Source of the DNA: JACIWG01 sp049969935
GTDB lineage: Archaea > Thermoproteota > Nitrososphaeria > JACIWG01
NCBI GenBank assembly: GCA_049969935.1
Contig: JBMFNX010000003.1
Location: forward strand, 1-64,000
Direction of reading: 5' to 3'
DNA length: 64,000 nt
The notes beneath the pieces are model-generated. The model was not told the origin of the DNA and ran no database searches. It saw only the letters and a program-made list of their open reading frames with translations. Below are positions 8,905 to 17,163 of this stretch, piece by piece (the stretch's first letter is position 1; each line of letters begins with the position of its first letter). A program made the translations under genes and the position numbers.

Positions 8905-9705
8905 ATGACATTAAAGATTATTGTTCTCATAAAACAGGTGCCTGATATTGAAAAGGTTAGATTTGATATTGAAACTGGAAGAATAGACCGAAGTTCTGCT
9001 CCTGCAGAAATAAACCCATTTGATTTAAACGCTTTAGAGGCCGCGGTCCAGATTAAGGAAAAGGTTGGTGGATACATAATTGCATTAAGTATGGGGCCGC
9101 CTCAAGCTGTAAGCTCCTTAAAGGATGCGATGGCTAGAGGCGCTGATGAAGCAATATTGTTGGAGGATAAGAAGTTTGCGGGAGCAGACACTTGGGCTAC
9201 ATCTTATACACTTGCTGGTGCAATTAAAAAGATTGGAGAATATGATATTATTTTATGTGGAGAGAAGACTGTTGATGGAGACACGGGCCAGGTTGGTGCT
9301 GAAGTTGCAGAACAACTTAATATTCCACACATATATTATGTTTCAAAGATTGTTGATGTGAGTGACAAAAATATTGTGGTAGTTTCTGAAATGAGTGATG
9401 CATCGTATACTGTTGAGGCAACTTATCCTGTTCTTGTTAGCGTGACTAAGGATGTGAATAAGCCTAGACTGCCAACTTTAAAGGATAAGCTTAGGGCGAT
9501 GAAAAGTGATGTTAAAGTTTGGCATGCTACAGACCTAGAAGGGATTATTGACCTAAATTGTGTTGGATACTTTGGTTCTCCAACAAATGTTCATAAAGTT
9601 GTTATACCTCAGGAAAGGTTTAGGGAGGGTAAGATTTTTAGAAGTGTTGATGAAGGGTTAGAGAACATTTTAAATGTTCTGGTAGAAAAGAGGTTGATAC
9701 AATAA
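8905..9705 (+). CDS. etfB: Electron transfer flavoprotein, beta subunit
   Basis: EtfB carries the beta half of the electron-transfer flavoprotein heterodimer. The 266 residues are the usual length. The family motif GEKTVDGDTGQVGAEVAEQL, near residues 120-140, contacts AMP or FAD phosphate, and the N-terminal VLIKQVPD block is typical. It is the first gene of a three-gene operon: its TAA shares one base with the etfA ATG. The partner oxidoreductase is probably the GlcD-like flavoprotein two genes on. In bifurcating ETFs the beta subunit holds a second FAD; the sequence alone does not settle whether this one does. Confidence 0.93.
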   Translation: MTLKIIVLIKQVPDIEKVRFDIETGRIDRSSAPAEINPFDLNALEAAVQIKEKVGGYIIALSMGPPQAVSSLKDAMARGADEAILLEDKKFAGADTWATSYTLAGAIKKIGEYDIILCGEKTVDGDTGQVGAEVAEQLNIPHIYYVSKIVDVSDKNIVVVSEMSDASYTVEATYPVLVSVTKDVNKPRLPTLKDKLRAMKSDVKVWHATDLEGIIDLNCVGYFGSPTNVHKVVIPQERFREGKIFRSVDEGLENILNVLVEKRLIQ

Positions 9706-10703
9706 TGGAACCTTATCGTAGCAAAATTTTTGTTCTAACAGAACTTAGAGGGGAAGGATTTCATCCAATTTCATTTGAACTTTTAGGTAAGGGTAGAGAG
9801 ATAGCTGAAAGATTAGGTGGAGAAGTCTGCGCCATTGTCATGGGAAATAAAGTAGGTGAAGGTGCCTGCATGGAGCTTATATACTATGGTGCGGACAAGG
9901 TCCTTTTATATAATAGTGAACTTTTTTCCGAACCTAATATAATCAACTTTAAGCATAACCTTGTTAGACTGGTTGAGGAGGAGAAGCCAGAAATATTTTT
10001 AATTGGAGCCACACACTTTGGAAGGTCTCTAGCTCCAAGGGTTGCGGCTGCACTTAAGACAGGATTAACCGCTGACTGCATCGACTTAGAAGTTGATGAA
10101 AAAGGTGAACTTATACAGATTAGACCGGCCTTTACTGGAAACATTCTTGCACATATCAAAACCAAAACTAGACCTGTGATGACAACAGTAAGATATAAGG
10201 TTATGAACGCATGTCCAAGAAATTTGGAGAGAAAGGGTGTAGTTATAGTTAAGGAGGCTGAAGAGCCCAGAGAAAGGAATGTCAAATTTGTTGAAAAATA
10301 TGGTACAAGAAAAATGAATATAGCTGACGCTGAGGTCATAGTTTCTGGTGGAAGAGGCTTAGGATCCCCAGAAGGCTTTAACCTCTTAAAGGAGCTTGCA
10401 GACCTATTGGGTGGAGTTGTAGGATCAAGTAGAACTCCAGTTGATGAGGGCTGGATAAGTAAGGAGCATCAGGTGGGATTCAGTGGAAACACTGTTAAAC
10501 CAAAACTTTATATTGCATGCGGAATTTCTGGCTCACCACAACATCTTGCTGGAATGAAAGATTCTGAAACGATTATTGCAATAAATGTTGACCCTTCAGC
10601 ACCAATATTTAAGGTTGCAGACTATGGGATAGTCGGAGACCTATATGAGGTTATACCCCTTTTAATTAGGGAGATAAAGGCAAGGAAGGTGAGGAAATGT
10701 TGA
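9705..10703 (+). CDS. etfA: Electron transfer flavoprotein, alpha subunit
   Basis: EtfA binds FAD and passes electrons between dehydrogenases and downstream carriers. The C-terminal FAD domain is intact, with GRGLGSPEGF, SRTPVDEGW, QVGFSGNTVKPKLYIACGISG and QHLAGM in order from about residue 215 to 290. At 332 residues it has no N-terminal ferredoxin extension of the kind seen in some bifurcating ETFs. The ATG overlaps the etfB stop by one base, and its own stop overlaps the next start by seven, which indicates translational coupling. Confidence 0.94.
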   Translation: MEPYRSKIFVLTELRGEGFHPISFELLGKGREIAERLGGEVCAIVMGNKVGEGACMELIYYGADKVLLYNSELFSEPNIINFKHNLVRLVEEEKPEIFLIGATHFGRSLAPRVAAALKTGLTADCIDLEVDEKGELIQIRPAFTGNILAHIKTKTRPVMTTVRYKVMNACPRNLERKGVVIVKEAEEPRERNVKFVEKYGTRKMNIADAEVIVSGGRGLGSPEGFNLLKELADLLGGVVGSSRTPVDEGWISKEHQVGFSGNTVKPKLYIACGISGSPQHLAGMKDSETIIAINVDPSAPIFKVADYGIVGDLYEVIPLLIREIKARKVRKC

Positions 10704-12064
10704 TTAAAGAAGTTGTTGATAGGCTGGTTGATATTGTTGGAAAGGATGCGGTTATAGATAAGAGGGAGCTTATGGAAAGCTACCTATTCGATGAAACATG
10801 CTTGCCAGTTAGACCTCAGGCTGCATCAAACTGTATACTTGTTAGACCAAACAGTAGTGAACAGATTTCAGAAATTTTGAAGCTTGCAAACGAGAAAAGG
10901 ATTCCAGTGTATCCAAGAGGAGGGGGTACAGGGCTTGTTGGAGGAGCGGTTCCAACAAGAGATGGTATAATAGTTTCTCTAGAAAGATTGGATGCAATAG
11001 AGGTTGATAAAGAGAATTTGATGGCTACAGTTGGTGCTGGAGCAACTTTAGGTAAACTGCTTAAGGCTGCCGATGAAGCTGGACTATCATTTCCACCTCA
11101 TCCAGGTGATGAGGGGGCGCAGATTGGTGGGCTTGTTGTATGTAATGCTGGTGGAGCGAGGGCTGTTAAACATGGTATAATGAGAAACTTTGTTAAAGGG
11201 GTTGAGGTTGTCCTCCCTACTGGTGAAATAGTGAACTTTGGTGGAAAACTTTTGAAGGACAACATGGGATACAGCCTCCTACATTTAATCATAGGAAGTG
11301 AGGGAACATTGGGGATAGTTACAAAGGCTGTGATAAAGCTTACTCCAAAATCACCTTACACACTAACACTTCTTCTACCCTTTAACACGAGACATGATGC
11401 CTTAAACACGGTTCCAAAGATATTGTATGCGGGAATAACTCCACTTGCACTAGAATATGTTGAAAACGAAGTTATGAGAATATCTGCTGAACATTTGGGT
11501 GAAAAATGGAATGTTGAGGGAAACGTTTTCCTACTAGCAATATTGTCTGGGGAAGAAAATGCAGTATATTCTGAAGCAGAAAAGATTTCACAAATTTGTA
11601 TAGATGGGGGTGGTCTTGAACCTTCAATAGCTGAAAGACGTGATGAGCAAGAAGCTATCCTCAAGATTAGAAGCAACATCTTCACAGCACTTAAAAAAGA
11701 TTACATGGACATTTTCGACACAACCGTACCACCTTCAGCAATCGGAAAGTTGGCTGACGAAATAGACAGGATAGCTCTAAAGTATAATGCGTACATTCCA
11801 GTGTATGGGCATGCAGCCGACGGAAACGTACACTCACATGTTATGAAAAAGGATGCAGAAAAATATGATGTAATAAAAAATGAAATATATGAGGCGGCAA
11901 TAAAGCTTGGTGGAGTTATTACAGGAGAACATGGGATAGGAAAGATAAGGGTTAAGGAGCTTTCAAGACTAGTACATCCAAAAAGTTTAGAGATCATGAA
12001 AGGAATAAAGAGACTGTTCGACCCAAACAACATTCTTAACCCTTCAACAGTGGTGGAAATTTGA
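10697..12064 (+). CDS. FAD-binding 2-hydroxyacid dehydrogenase, GlcD/Dld-like
   Basis: This 455-residue flavoprotein belongs to the vanillyl-alcohol-oxidase (FAD_binding_4) superfamily that includes GlcD and D-lactate dehydrogenases. It shows the FAD-binding YPRGGGTGLVGGAVP block, a GDEGAQIGGLVVCNAGG block, the GHAADGNVH metal/substrate motif and the C-terminal GEHGIGKIR motif. It lacks the Fe-S domain of larger D-LDHs. It overlaps etfA, so ETF is its likely electron acceptor. By analogy with lactate dehydrogenase/ETF complexes of acetogens it could couple lactate or glycolate oxidation to NAD; that is an inference. Confidence 0.87.
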   Translation: MLIKEVVDRLVDIVGKDAVIDKRELMESYLFDETCLPVRPQAASNCILVRPNSSEQISEILKLANEKRIPVYPRGGGTGLVGGAVPTRDGIIVSLERLDAIEVDKENLMATVGAGATLGKLLKAADEAGLSFPPHPGDEGAQIGGLVVCNAGGARAVKHGIMRNFVKGVEVVLPTGEIVNFGGKLLKDNMGYSLLHLIIGSEGTLGIVTKAVIKLTPKSPYTLTLLLPFNTRHDALNTVPKILYAGITPLALEYVENEVMRISAEHLGEKWNVEGNVFLLAILSGEENAVYSEAEKISQICIDGGGLEPSIAERRDEQEAILKIRSNIFTALKKDYMDIFDTTVPPSAIGKLADEIDRIALKYNAYIPVYGHAADGNVHSHVMKKDAEKYDVIKNEIYEAAIKLGGVITGEHGIGKIRVKELSRLVHPKSLEIMKGIKRLFDPNNILNPSTVVEI

Positions 12065-12275
12065 TATTCTCATAAAGGCTAAAGCCACCGTCTCCAGGTT
12101 TCAAACCTTCACTTACAGAATCCATCTTAAATAGGGTCAAATAGACCTCAATTGCCAAATGTATGGCTATTAGAGTATCCTAAACTTTATTCAAGTCAAT
12201 CTAGGTGACCATTTTTATGAAGTTGGAATTAAACAAGATGTTCTCAAACTGAATGGTAGAATTTATCATATAATG

Positions 12276-12302
12276 TTTATATAGTAGTATTTATTAGTAG
12301 TA
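12276..12302 (+). promoter_or_regulatory. vapBC promoter with possible operator repeat
   Basis: TTTATATA at 12276-12283 is about 26 bases before the vapB ATG, which fits a leaderless transcript. Just after it the sequence TAGTAGTA occurs twice, at 12282 and 12294. A spaced repeat between the TATA box and the start codon is a plausible site for VapB autorepression. The 210 bases before it, back to glcD, show nothing recognisable. Confidence 0.4.
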
Positions 12303-12305
12303 CTT

Positions 12306-12536
12306 ATGGCCGAAGAAGTGGTTTTAAAGGTAACCCGTAAGGGGCAGGTTACACTCCCTAAAACGTACAGGGATACTCTTGGAATAAGAGAGGGAGATAT
12401 AGTTTACGCACAGCTTAAGGATAACATGATAATTATATCAAAAACTGGGATACCAGATCCAGGACAACCAATAGGGGAAAGGAGATTTAAGGAAATAATC
12501 AAGCGGCTAGAGGAAGAAAGAAGAACATGGTTTTAG
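12306..12536 (+). CDS. vapB: VapB antitoxin, AbrB/SpoVT domain
   Basis: This 76-residue protein starts with a swapped-hairpin AbrB domain: VLKVTRKGQVTLPKTYRDTLGIREGD is the standard pattern. The C-terminal 30 residues, rich in charged residues and ending in EEERRTW, would wrap the toxin. It overlaps the PIN-domain gene by ten bases. In known pairs VapB neutralises VapC and represses the shared promoter as a complex. Confidence 0.9.
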   Translation: MAEEVVLKVTRKGQVTLPKTYRDTLGIREGDIVYAQLKDNMIIISKTGIPDPGQPIGERRFKEIIKRLEEERRTWF

Positions 12537-12922
12537 TAATTGATACCAGATTTTTGATAGCACACACTCTTCCCTCATCCGAAAATGAAAGGATACTGAT
12601 AAAAGGGTTTACGAAAAAGTTAGCTCAAGAAGAGATAATTATTCCTTCTATAGTTATAGTAGAGTTCTTGAAAGTTGTAGGTTCAGTTATTGGAAAAGAT
12701 TCAGCAAGGATAAGATTAAGGCTATGGATTGGGGGTGGAGCAAAAATTATTCCCATAGATGAGGAAGTAGCTTTTTTGGCTGGAGAGATAGCTTTAGCGC
12801 ACAAGAATCTTCCTTTAGCTGACGCAATTATAGGAGCCATTGCTAGAAAATTTAGTGGAAAAATAATTTCAGACGATCCACACTTTGGTACACTAGATAT
12901 TAAGACAATATGGTATAAGTAG
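12527..12922 (+). CDS. vapC: VapC toxin, PIN-domain ribonuclease
   Basis: This 131-residue PIN-domain protein retains the four acidic positions expected for Mg-dependent RNA cleavage: Asp6 in VIDTRF, Glu46 in VEFLK, Asp99 in LADAIIGAIA, and Asp116/117 in SDDPHF. Members cut tRNA or rRNA and stop translation when free of VapB. The coding sequence ends 13 bases before a decayed tnpB on the other strand. Confidence 0.9.
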   Translation: MVLVIDTRFLIAHTLPSSENERILIKGFTKKLAQEEIIIPSIVIVEFLKVVGSVIGKDSARIRLRLWIGGGAKIIPIDEEVAFLAGEIALAHKNLPLADAIIGAIARKFSGKIISDDPHFGTLDIKTIWYK

Positions 12923-12934
12923 AATAAGACTTTG

Positions 12935-13490
12935 AAACTCTCCTCGACTGAAGTCGAAAGAGCCTCGGTTTGTCATGGTCTTCCACTAATCCTACAGGGG
13001 TTATGGGCTCTATCAACCCCAGCCCCTGGATAAAGCGTATAGCCTATGCCCCGCTCGAGTATGCTATATGCTCAATTATAGTCTGCGTCACATGCGTATC
13101 CACAGTATGGACGTTTGAAGATGCTTCAGACTTGAGACCCTATATGCTTACATTTTTGGCATGTTTTCGAGAGGCATCCTTCACTTATCTTTATGACCTT
13201 TATTCCAGCCATCTAGTCTTGTATTCTATGTATTGGCTCAGTTGTGGCAGGGAAGACTTTGTTTAGTTTCCTGCTGAACACCCTACCTTCTCCGTTCCTT
13301 CTGGTTCACTTAAGGTTTCCAAACACGATCATTGAATCTTTTCCTAAAGCTTCGTTAACTATTATCCTGCTAACCTTGTACAGGATGCTGCTGCAAACAT
13401 CCTTTCTTTGTATCCAATCTCCTTTATTGTCTTGAGACTTTCTTGCCGAACTTTCTGTGAAAAGGTTAAACTCCAATTTTATGTCTCCAT
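12935..13490 (-). pseudogene. tnpB: Decayed TnpB (IS200/IS605 family), C-terminal half
   Basis: Reading the minus strand in shifting frames recovers consecutive TnpB-like stretches: ARWLGIKVIKI-like text, then SEGCLSKTCQKCKHIGS, then FKRPYCGYACDADYN, then QGLGLIEPITPVG. The two CX2C pairs are the TnpB zinc ribbon (near 13146-13165 and 13095-13112), and DADYN is the last RuvC acidic motif. Several stops and frame changes rule out an active protein, and the N-terminal half is missing. The 3' end at 12937-12956 carries ACTCTCCTCGACTGAAGTCG, also present at 30785-30804. The relic occupies the whole gap between vapC and rad50. Confidence 0.8.
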
Positions 13491-13527
13491 TATAATTTTC
13501 TTCACCTTATTAACTTTATTTGGGCGC

Positions 13528-15864
13528 TCAGATTCTTTTAATGATACTGCCTTTTGGTGTTTCTTCAACGATCAACCTCTGCTCGAATTCTTCTTTAACC
13601 TGCTCTATGTGGGTTATGACAAATATTTGTTCAAACACATTTTTTAGTTCTTTTATACCATCTATTAAGGCTTTCATATTTTCTTGGTCAAGCGGGCCGA
13701 AACCTTCATCAACAATTAGTATATTTGGCATACTCTTCCCCTTATACGATGATATTGCTTTCATTGTCGCAAGCCTTATTGCGAACCCTAAAATTGTTCT
13801 CTCCCCCTGCGAGAAATCTTTTATTGACCTGAACGTGCTATCGATTTTTGACCTATCTCTTGCCCTAACTTCAACATCACCTTCCCTCGTTAAGCTAATG
13901 TCAATCTCGTATCTTCCACCCTTGAACCTTGAAATAAAGTCTGAAAGGTTCATTTGAACATGTTTAACAAACTCTTCTAGAAATACTGTGGGGAAGGCGT
14001 TGTCTTTGAAGACCTGTTCCTTGATTATTGTGAAAATTTCTTTCCTCTTTAATAGCTCCCTTTCCTCCTCATATTTTTTCTTCAGCTGCTGCTCCTTATC
14101 TTCTAGCTCCTTCAACTTTATTTTTAACTGTTCCAGCTCTTTTTCCTTATTTCCTTTATTTTGATATAATGTATTAATTTCTTTTTCAATTTGTTTTATT
14201 AAACTGTCAATTTCTAGAATCTTGTTCTCCAATCTATTTTTCTCATTCTCTAATGGCATAAGTTTCTCCACCTGTTCTTTTATGGCATTTAATTTTGAAA
14301 GGTTTTCCTCATATTTTTCGTACGAAGATAATGCTTTATTTAATTCTTCTTTCTCCTTGTTTAACTGATTTTGAACTTGAATTAGCCTCTGTACTCCTAA
14401 ACTTCTATATTCTAATCCAATTATGGTAGCATTGTCTTTAAGCTGCAAATTAATATTACCAAGTTCTATTTCAAGACTTTTTAAACCCGCTTTTGGGTCA
14501 CTAACAACCTCCTGAGGAAATTCTTTTAATAGACTTTCAATCTTCTTGTAGGCGTCATAGGATCTTCCATACTCTCTTACTACTTTATCCAATTTTTGCT
14601 CTACCTCATACTTTTCTCTTGACAGTTCCTCTATACTTGTATCAAGATTTTTTACAGTGTTAGGATATTCTTTTATTTTATCTTCAATTTCTCTTATCAG
14701 TTCAATTCGTCTACCTTCACTTAATTCTGTTTTGCAAAGTGGACATACTGTTTCTTCCTGAAGATTTTTTACATAGAGTTTTGACGCACTATTTTTTGCC
14801 TCAATTTCCATCTTATTTCTTTTAATATCCTCAATTTTAGTTGCTAACTCATTAACCTTTTTTCTCAGCTCCTCTTCCTCTTGTTTCAGTTCCTCAGGTC
14901 TTCTGTAACTTTCAATTGTTTTGACAACTTCTATTAAATTTTTATACTGAGTTTCTAACTGATTTCTTTTTTCTAGAAGCTCTAATGTTGCGCTTATTGT
15001 TCCTATTTTTTGATCTAGAAACACTATTCTAGCTTCTATATCCTCCTTTTTTAATCCTCCAATTCTTTTCTCAAATTCTCTTATTTCATTATTTAATCTT
15101 TCTTTTTCATTTTCCAGCATCTGATTTGTTGCCAACACTTCCTCTATTCTCTTTAGACTCTTTTGGAGATTTTCTTTTTCGTTTGAAAGAGAACTTTTTT
15201 CCTTTTCCCTAGCTGCTAGAGTCAAGTTTATTTTTCTTATTTCTTCTTCTACTCCTGGAACCTTTTTTTCGATATCAGGCTTTACTTTAACATCTTTTTC
15301 GAGAACCGTTTTTTCAACCAAAATCTGTCCTATTCTATTATCTACATTCTTTATTTCATCACTTGCCCTCTCATAGGCTTTTTTAAAGTCTATTCCCAAA
15401 AATTTTAGGAAAAGTTCTCTTCTCTCTTTTGGAGTTCTTTCACTTAATGTTTCAACTTCACCTTGTGCGATGACTACAGTGTTAAGGAATGTTTTAGAAT
15501 CCATTCCAAAAAGCTTCTCTATAGTATTCTGAATTTCCCTCGACCTTGAAATCTCTCTTCTTTCAATAGTGTCTGTAAATTGTGAATGTGTGCTTCCATC
15601 AGAATATTGTCTCACAATAATGTATCTTTTTCCCTCATGCTCGAACTCTAACCCAATCTTTGCAACCTTATTTTCTAACGCATAATCCTTCAAGCTTCTA
15701 CCATTAAATTCATTATAGAATGCTATTACTGGAACTGCAACAAATGCTGTAGTCTTTCCAGCCCCATTTGGGCCAGTTATTAGGGCTAAATCGTAATCTT
15801 CTAGGTAAAGTTCAAGCTTTGGAAAAGTCTTCAAGTTTTCTACAAAAATCTTCTCTAACCTCAT
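13528..15864 (-). CDS. rad50: Rad50 double-strand-break repair ATPase
   Basis: Rad50 is the SMC-like ATPase of the Mre11-Rad50 complex that tethers and processes DNA ends. Walker A GPNGAGKTT is at residues 31-39. Two long coiled-coil arms flank the zinc hook CPLC (Cys374 and Cys377). The signature FSQGE is at 684-688 and Walker B ILIVDE at about 715-720, followed by a D-loop and a His switch (ITHIEQV). At 778 residues it is slightly shorter than many archaeal Rad50s. Its start overlaps the mre11 stop by four bases. It is the last gene of the operon. Confidence 0.96.
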   Translation of the reverse strand: MRLEKIFVENLKTFPKLELYLEDYDLALITGPNGAGKTTAFVAVPVIAFYNEFNGRSLKDYALENKVAKIGLEFEHEGKRYIIVRQYSDGSTHSQFTDTIERREISRSREIQNTIEKLFGMDSKTFLNTVVIAQGEVETLSERTPKERRELFLKFLGIDFKKAYERASDEIKNVDNRIGQILVEKTVLEKDVKVKPDIEKKVPGVEEEIRKINLTLAAREKEKSSLSNEKENLQKSLKRIEEVLATNQMLENEKERLNNEIREFEKRIGGLKKEDIEARIVFLDQKIGTISATLELLEKRNQLETQYKNLIEVVKTIESYRRPEELKQEEEELRKKVNELATKIEDIKRNKMEIEAKNSASKLYVKNLQEETVCPLCKTELSEGRRIELIREIEDKIKEYPNTVKNLDTSIEELSREKYEVEQKLDKVVREYGRSYDAYKKIESLLKEFPQEVVSDPKAGLKSLEIELGNINLQLKDNATIIGLEYRSLGVQRLIQVQNQLNKEKEELNKALSSYEKYEENLSKLNAIKEQVEKLMPLENEKNRLENKILEIDSLIKQIEKEINTLYQNKGNKEKELEQLKIKLKELEDKEQQLKKKYEEERELLKRKEIFTIIKEQVFKDNAFPTVFLEEFVKHVQMNLSDFISRFKGGRYEIDISLTREGDVEVRARDRSKIDSTFRSIKDFSQGERTILGFAIRLATMKAISSYKGKSMPNILIVDEGFGPLDQENMKALIDGIKELKNVFEQIFVITHIEQVKEEFEQRLIVEETPKGSIIKRI

Positions 15865-17162
15865 TCGCTCATAACCTCCTTCAATATCTTTAATGATTCT
15901 TCAAGAACATGCTTTTTTAGTTGAGGATTTATCTGCAAACTTTCAACATATCTTGCAAGCGCTTCTTCAACAGGCATGTTAGCAGTTTTCAAGCTTGCCT
16001 GTTCTGTTTGCTCTGTAGCTATATCGAACTTTATGTCCAGATACCCCTTTCCTAAAAGCATCTCCCTAATCCTATATTCGTTTAACATTCTTCTTTGAAC
16101 ATCCGAGATTTTAACAAAAACTTTTACACAGGGGGGAAGACTTTTATCCTTTATCGGACATTTTGCAGCAACCTGTTCAACTATTTCCTCAATATTATCC
16201 GGAAGCGGTCTAATTTTTGGATTAGAATAGTTTAAGTGTACAACGCAAAGGTCTCTGGTTCTTATGTAAACTGGCTTTGGGACAAGAGTACCATTCTGTT
16301 CACTAACAAGTATTACACCTTTGCTGCTTTTGCTAAGCTCCCTACCATCCAAATATGATGGTTCATCGAACGTCAATCTATATATTGAGCCACTGTACCA
16401 GCACCTTTCTGAACCAATCTGCTGCATTACATGAAAGTGGCCTAAGGCTATATAGTCGAAGGGTAATCTGCTAATTTCATTAACTTCATAAACGACCTCA
16501 TATTTTGATCCATAAAAGATTCTTTCTGAACCCGGTATTGCACCCATTATGGGCACATGCGCTACAAGGATATGATAGTCAGCGTCAGCATTCCCTCTAA
16601 GTTCATTAACTTTTCTCAAACTTTCTTCCTTCAGCTTTGCTATAAATTCCTGCCTCTTCTCGTACCTTGCTTTTTCGAAAGCCTCTTCAACACTTTTTAC
16701 TTCCTTAAATTCAAGTTCACTTGGATAATATGGTAGGGCTGTGAAAGAAACTTTTTTACCGTCTTTCGCGCTTACAATAATGTTTTCTATCTTACTTAGA
16801 TAGTGAAAATATTCTTCTTGTTTTGTTGACAAGAGTATATTAAATGTTTTTAAGAGTTCAGATGTACCTTCCGCATAAGGTCTATCATGGTTCCCCCTAA
16901 CTATAATAGTGTGGATCCTATTTTCTAGAAGCTGTTTTAAGAATTTTGAAAAATAGAGGGAAGAGTTTCCTGATGGAACTATTCTATTGAACACGTCTCC
17001 TGCTATTAGGACTACATCAACATCATTTTCTAATGCAATATCCTTGACCTGTTCAAGAGAATATAGTATGTCATTGAATCTTTCAGAGGCAGCCTTCACA
17101 CTATACTGTGAGAACATGTCTTCTCCAATGTGGAGGTCGGCTGTATGCAATATTTTGACCAA
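15861..17162 (-). CDS. mre11: Mre11 nuclease
   Basis: Mre11 is the Mn-dependent nuclease that partners Rad50 in end resection. The phosphoesterase motifs are intact: DLH at residues 9-11, GDVFNR around Asp56, GNHD at 90-93, AHVP, and GHFH. The cap domain and a C-terminal Rad50-binding tail follow. The length of 433 is normal for archaea. It lies between herA (one-base gap) and rad50 (four-base overlap), so stoichiometric co-expression with both is likely. Confidence 0.96.
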   Translation of the reverse strand: MVKILHTADLHIGEDMFSQYSVKAASERFNDILYSLEQVKDIALENDVDVVLIAGDVFNRIVPSGNSSLYFSKFLKQLLENRIHTIIVRGNHDRPYAEGTSELLKTFNILLSTKQEEYFHYLSKIENIIVSAKDGKKVSFTALPYYPSELEFKEVKSVEEAFEKARYEKRQEFIAKLKEESLRKVNELRGNADADYHILVAHVPIMGAIPGSERIFYGSKYEVVYEVNEISRLPFDYIALGHFHVMQQIGSERCWYSGSIYRLTFDEPSYLDGRELSKSSKGVILVSEQNGTLVPKPVYIRTRDLCVVHLNYSNPKIRPLPDNIEEIVEQVAAKCPIKDKSLPPCVKVFVKISDVQRRMLNEYRIREMLLGKGYLDIKFDIATEQTEQASLKTANMPVEEALARYVESLQINPQLKKHVLEESLKILKEVMSE

Positions 17163-17163
17163 T

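Noticed and set aside
12970..13435. Plus-strand open frames of 98 and 63 codons between vapC and rad50
   Set aside because: They lie opposite the tnpB relic, whose minus-strand frames show zinc-ribbon and RuvC motifs; the plus-strand readings match nothing and contain no coding signature.
13520..13957. Plus-strand 145-codon frame over the end of rad50
   Set aside because: It is antisense to conserved Rad50 Walker B and signature motifs and is a shadow.
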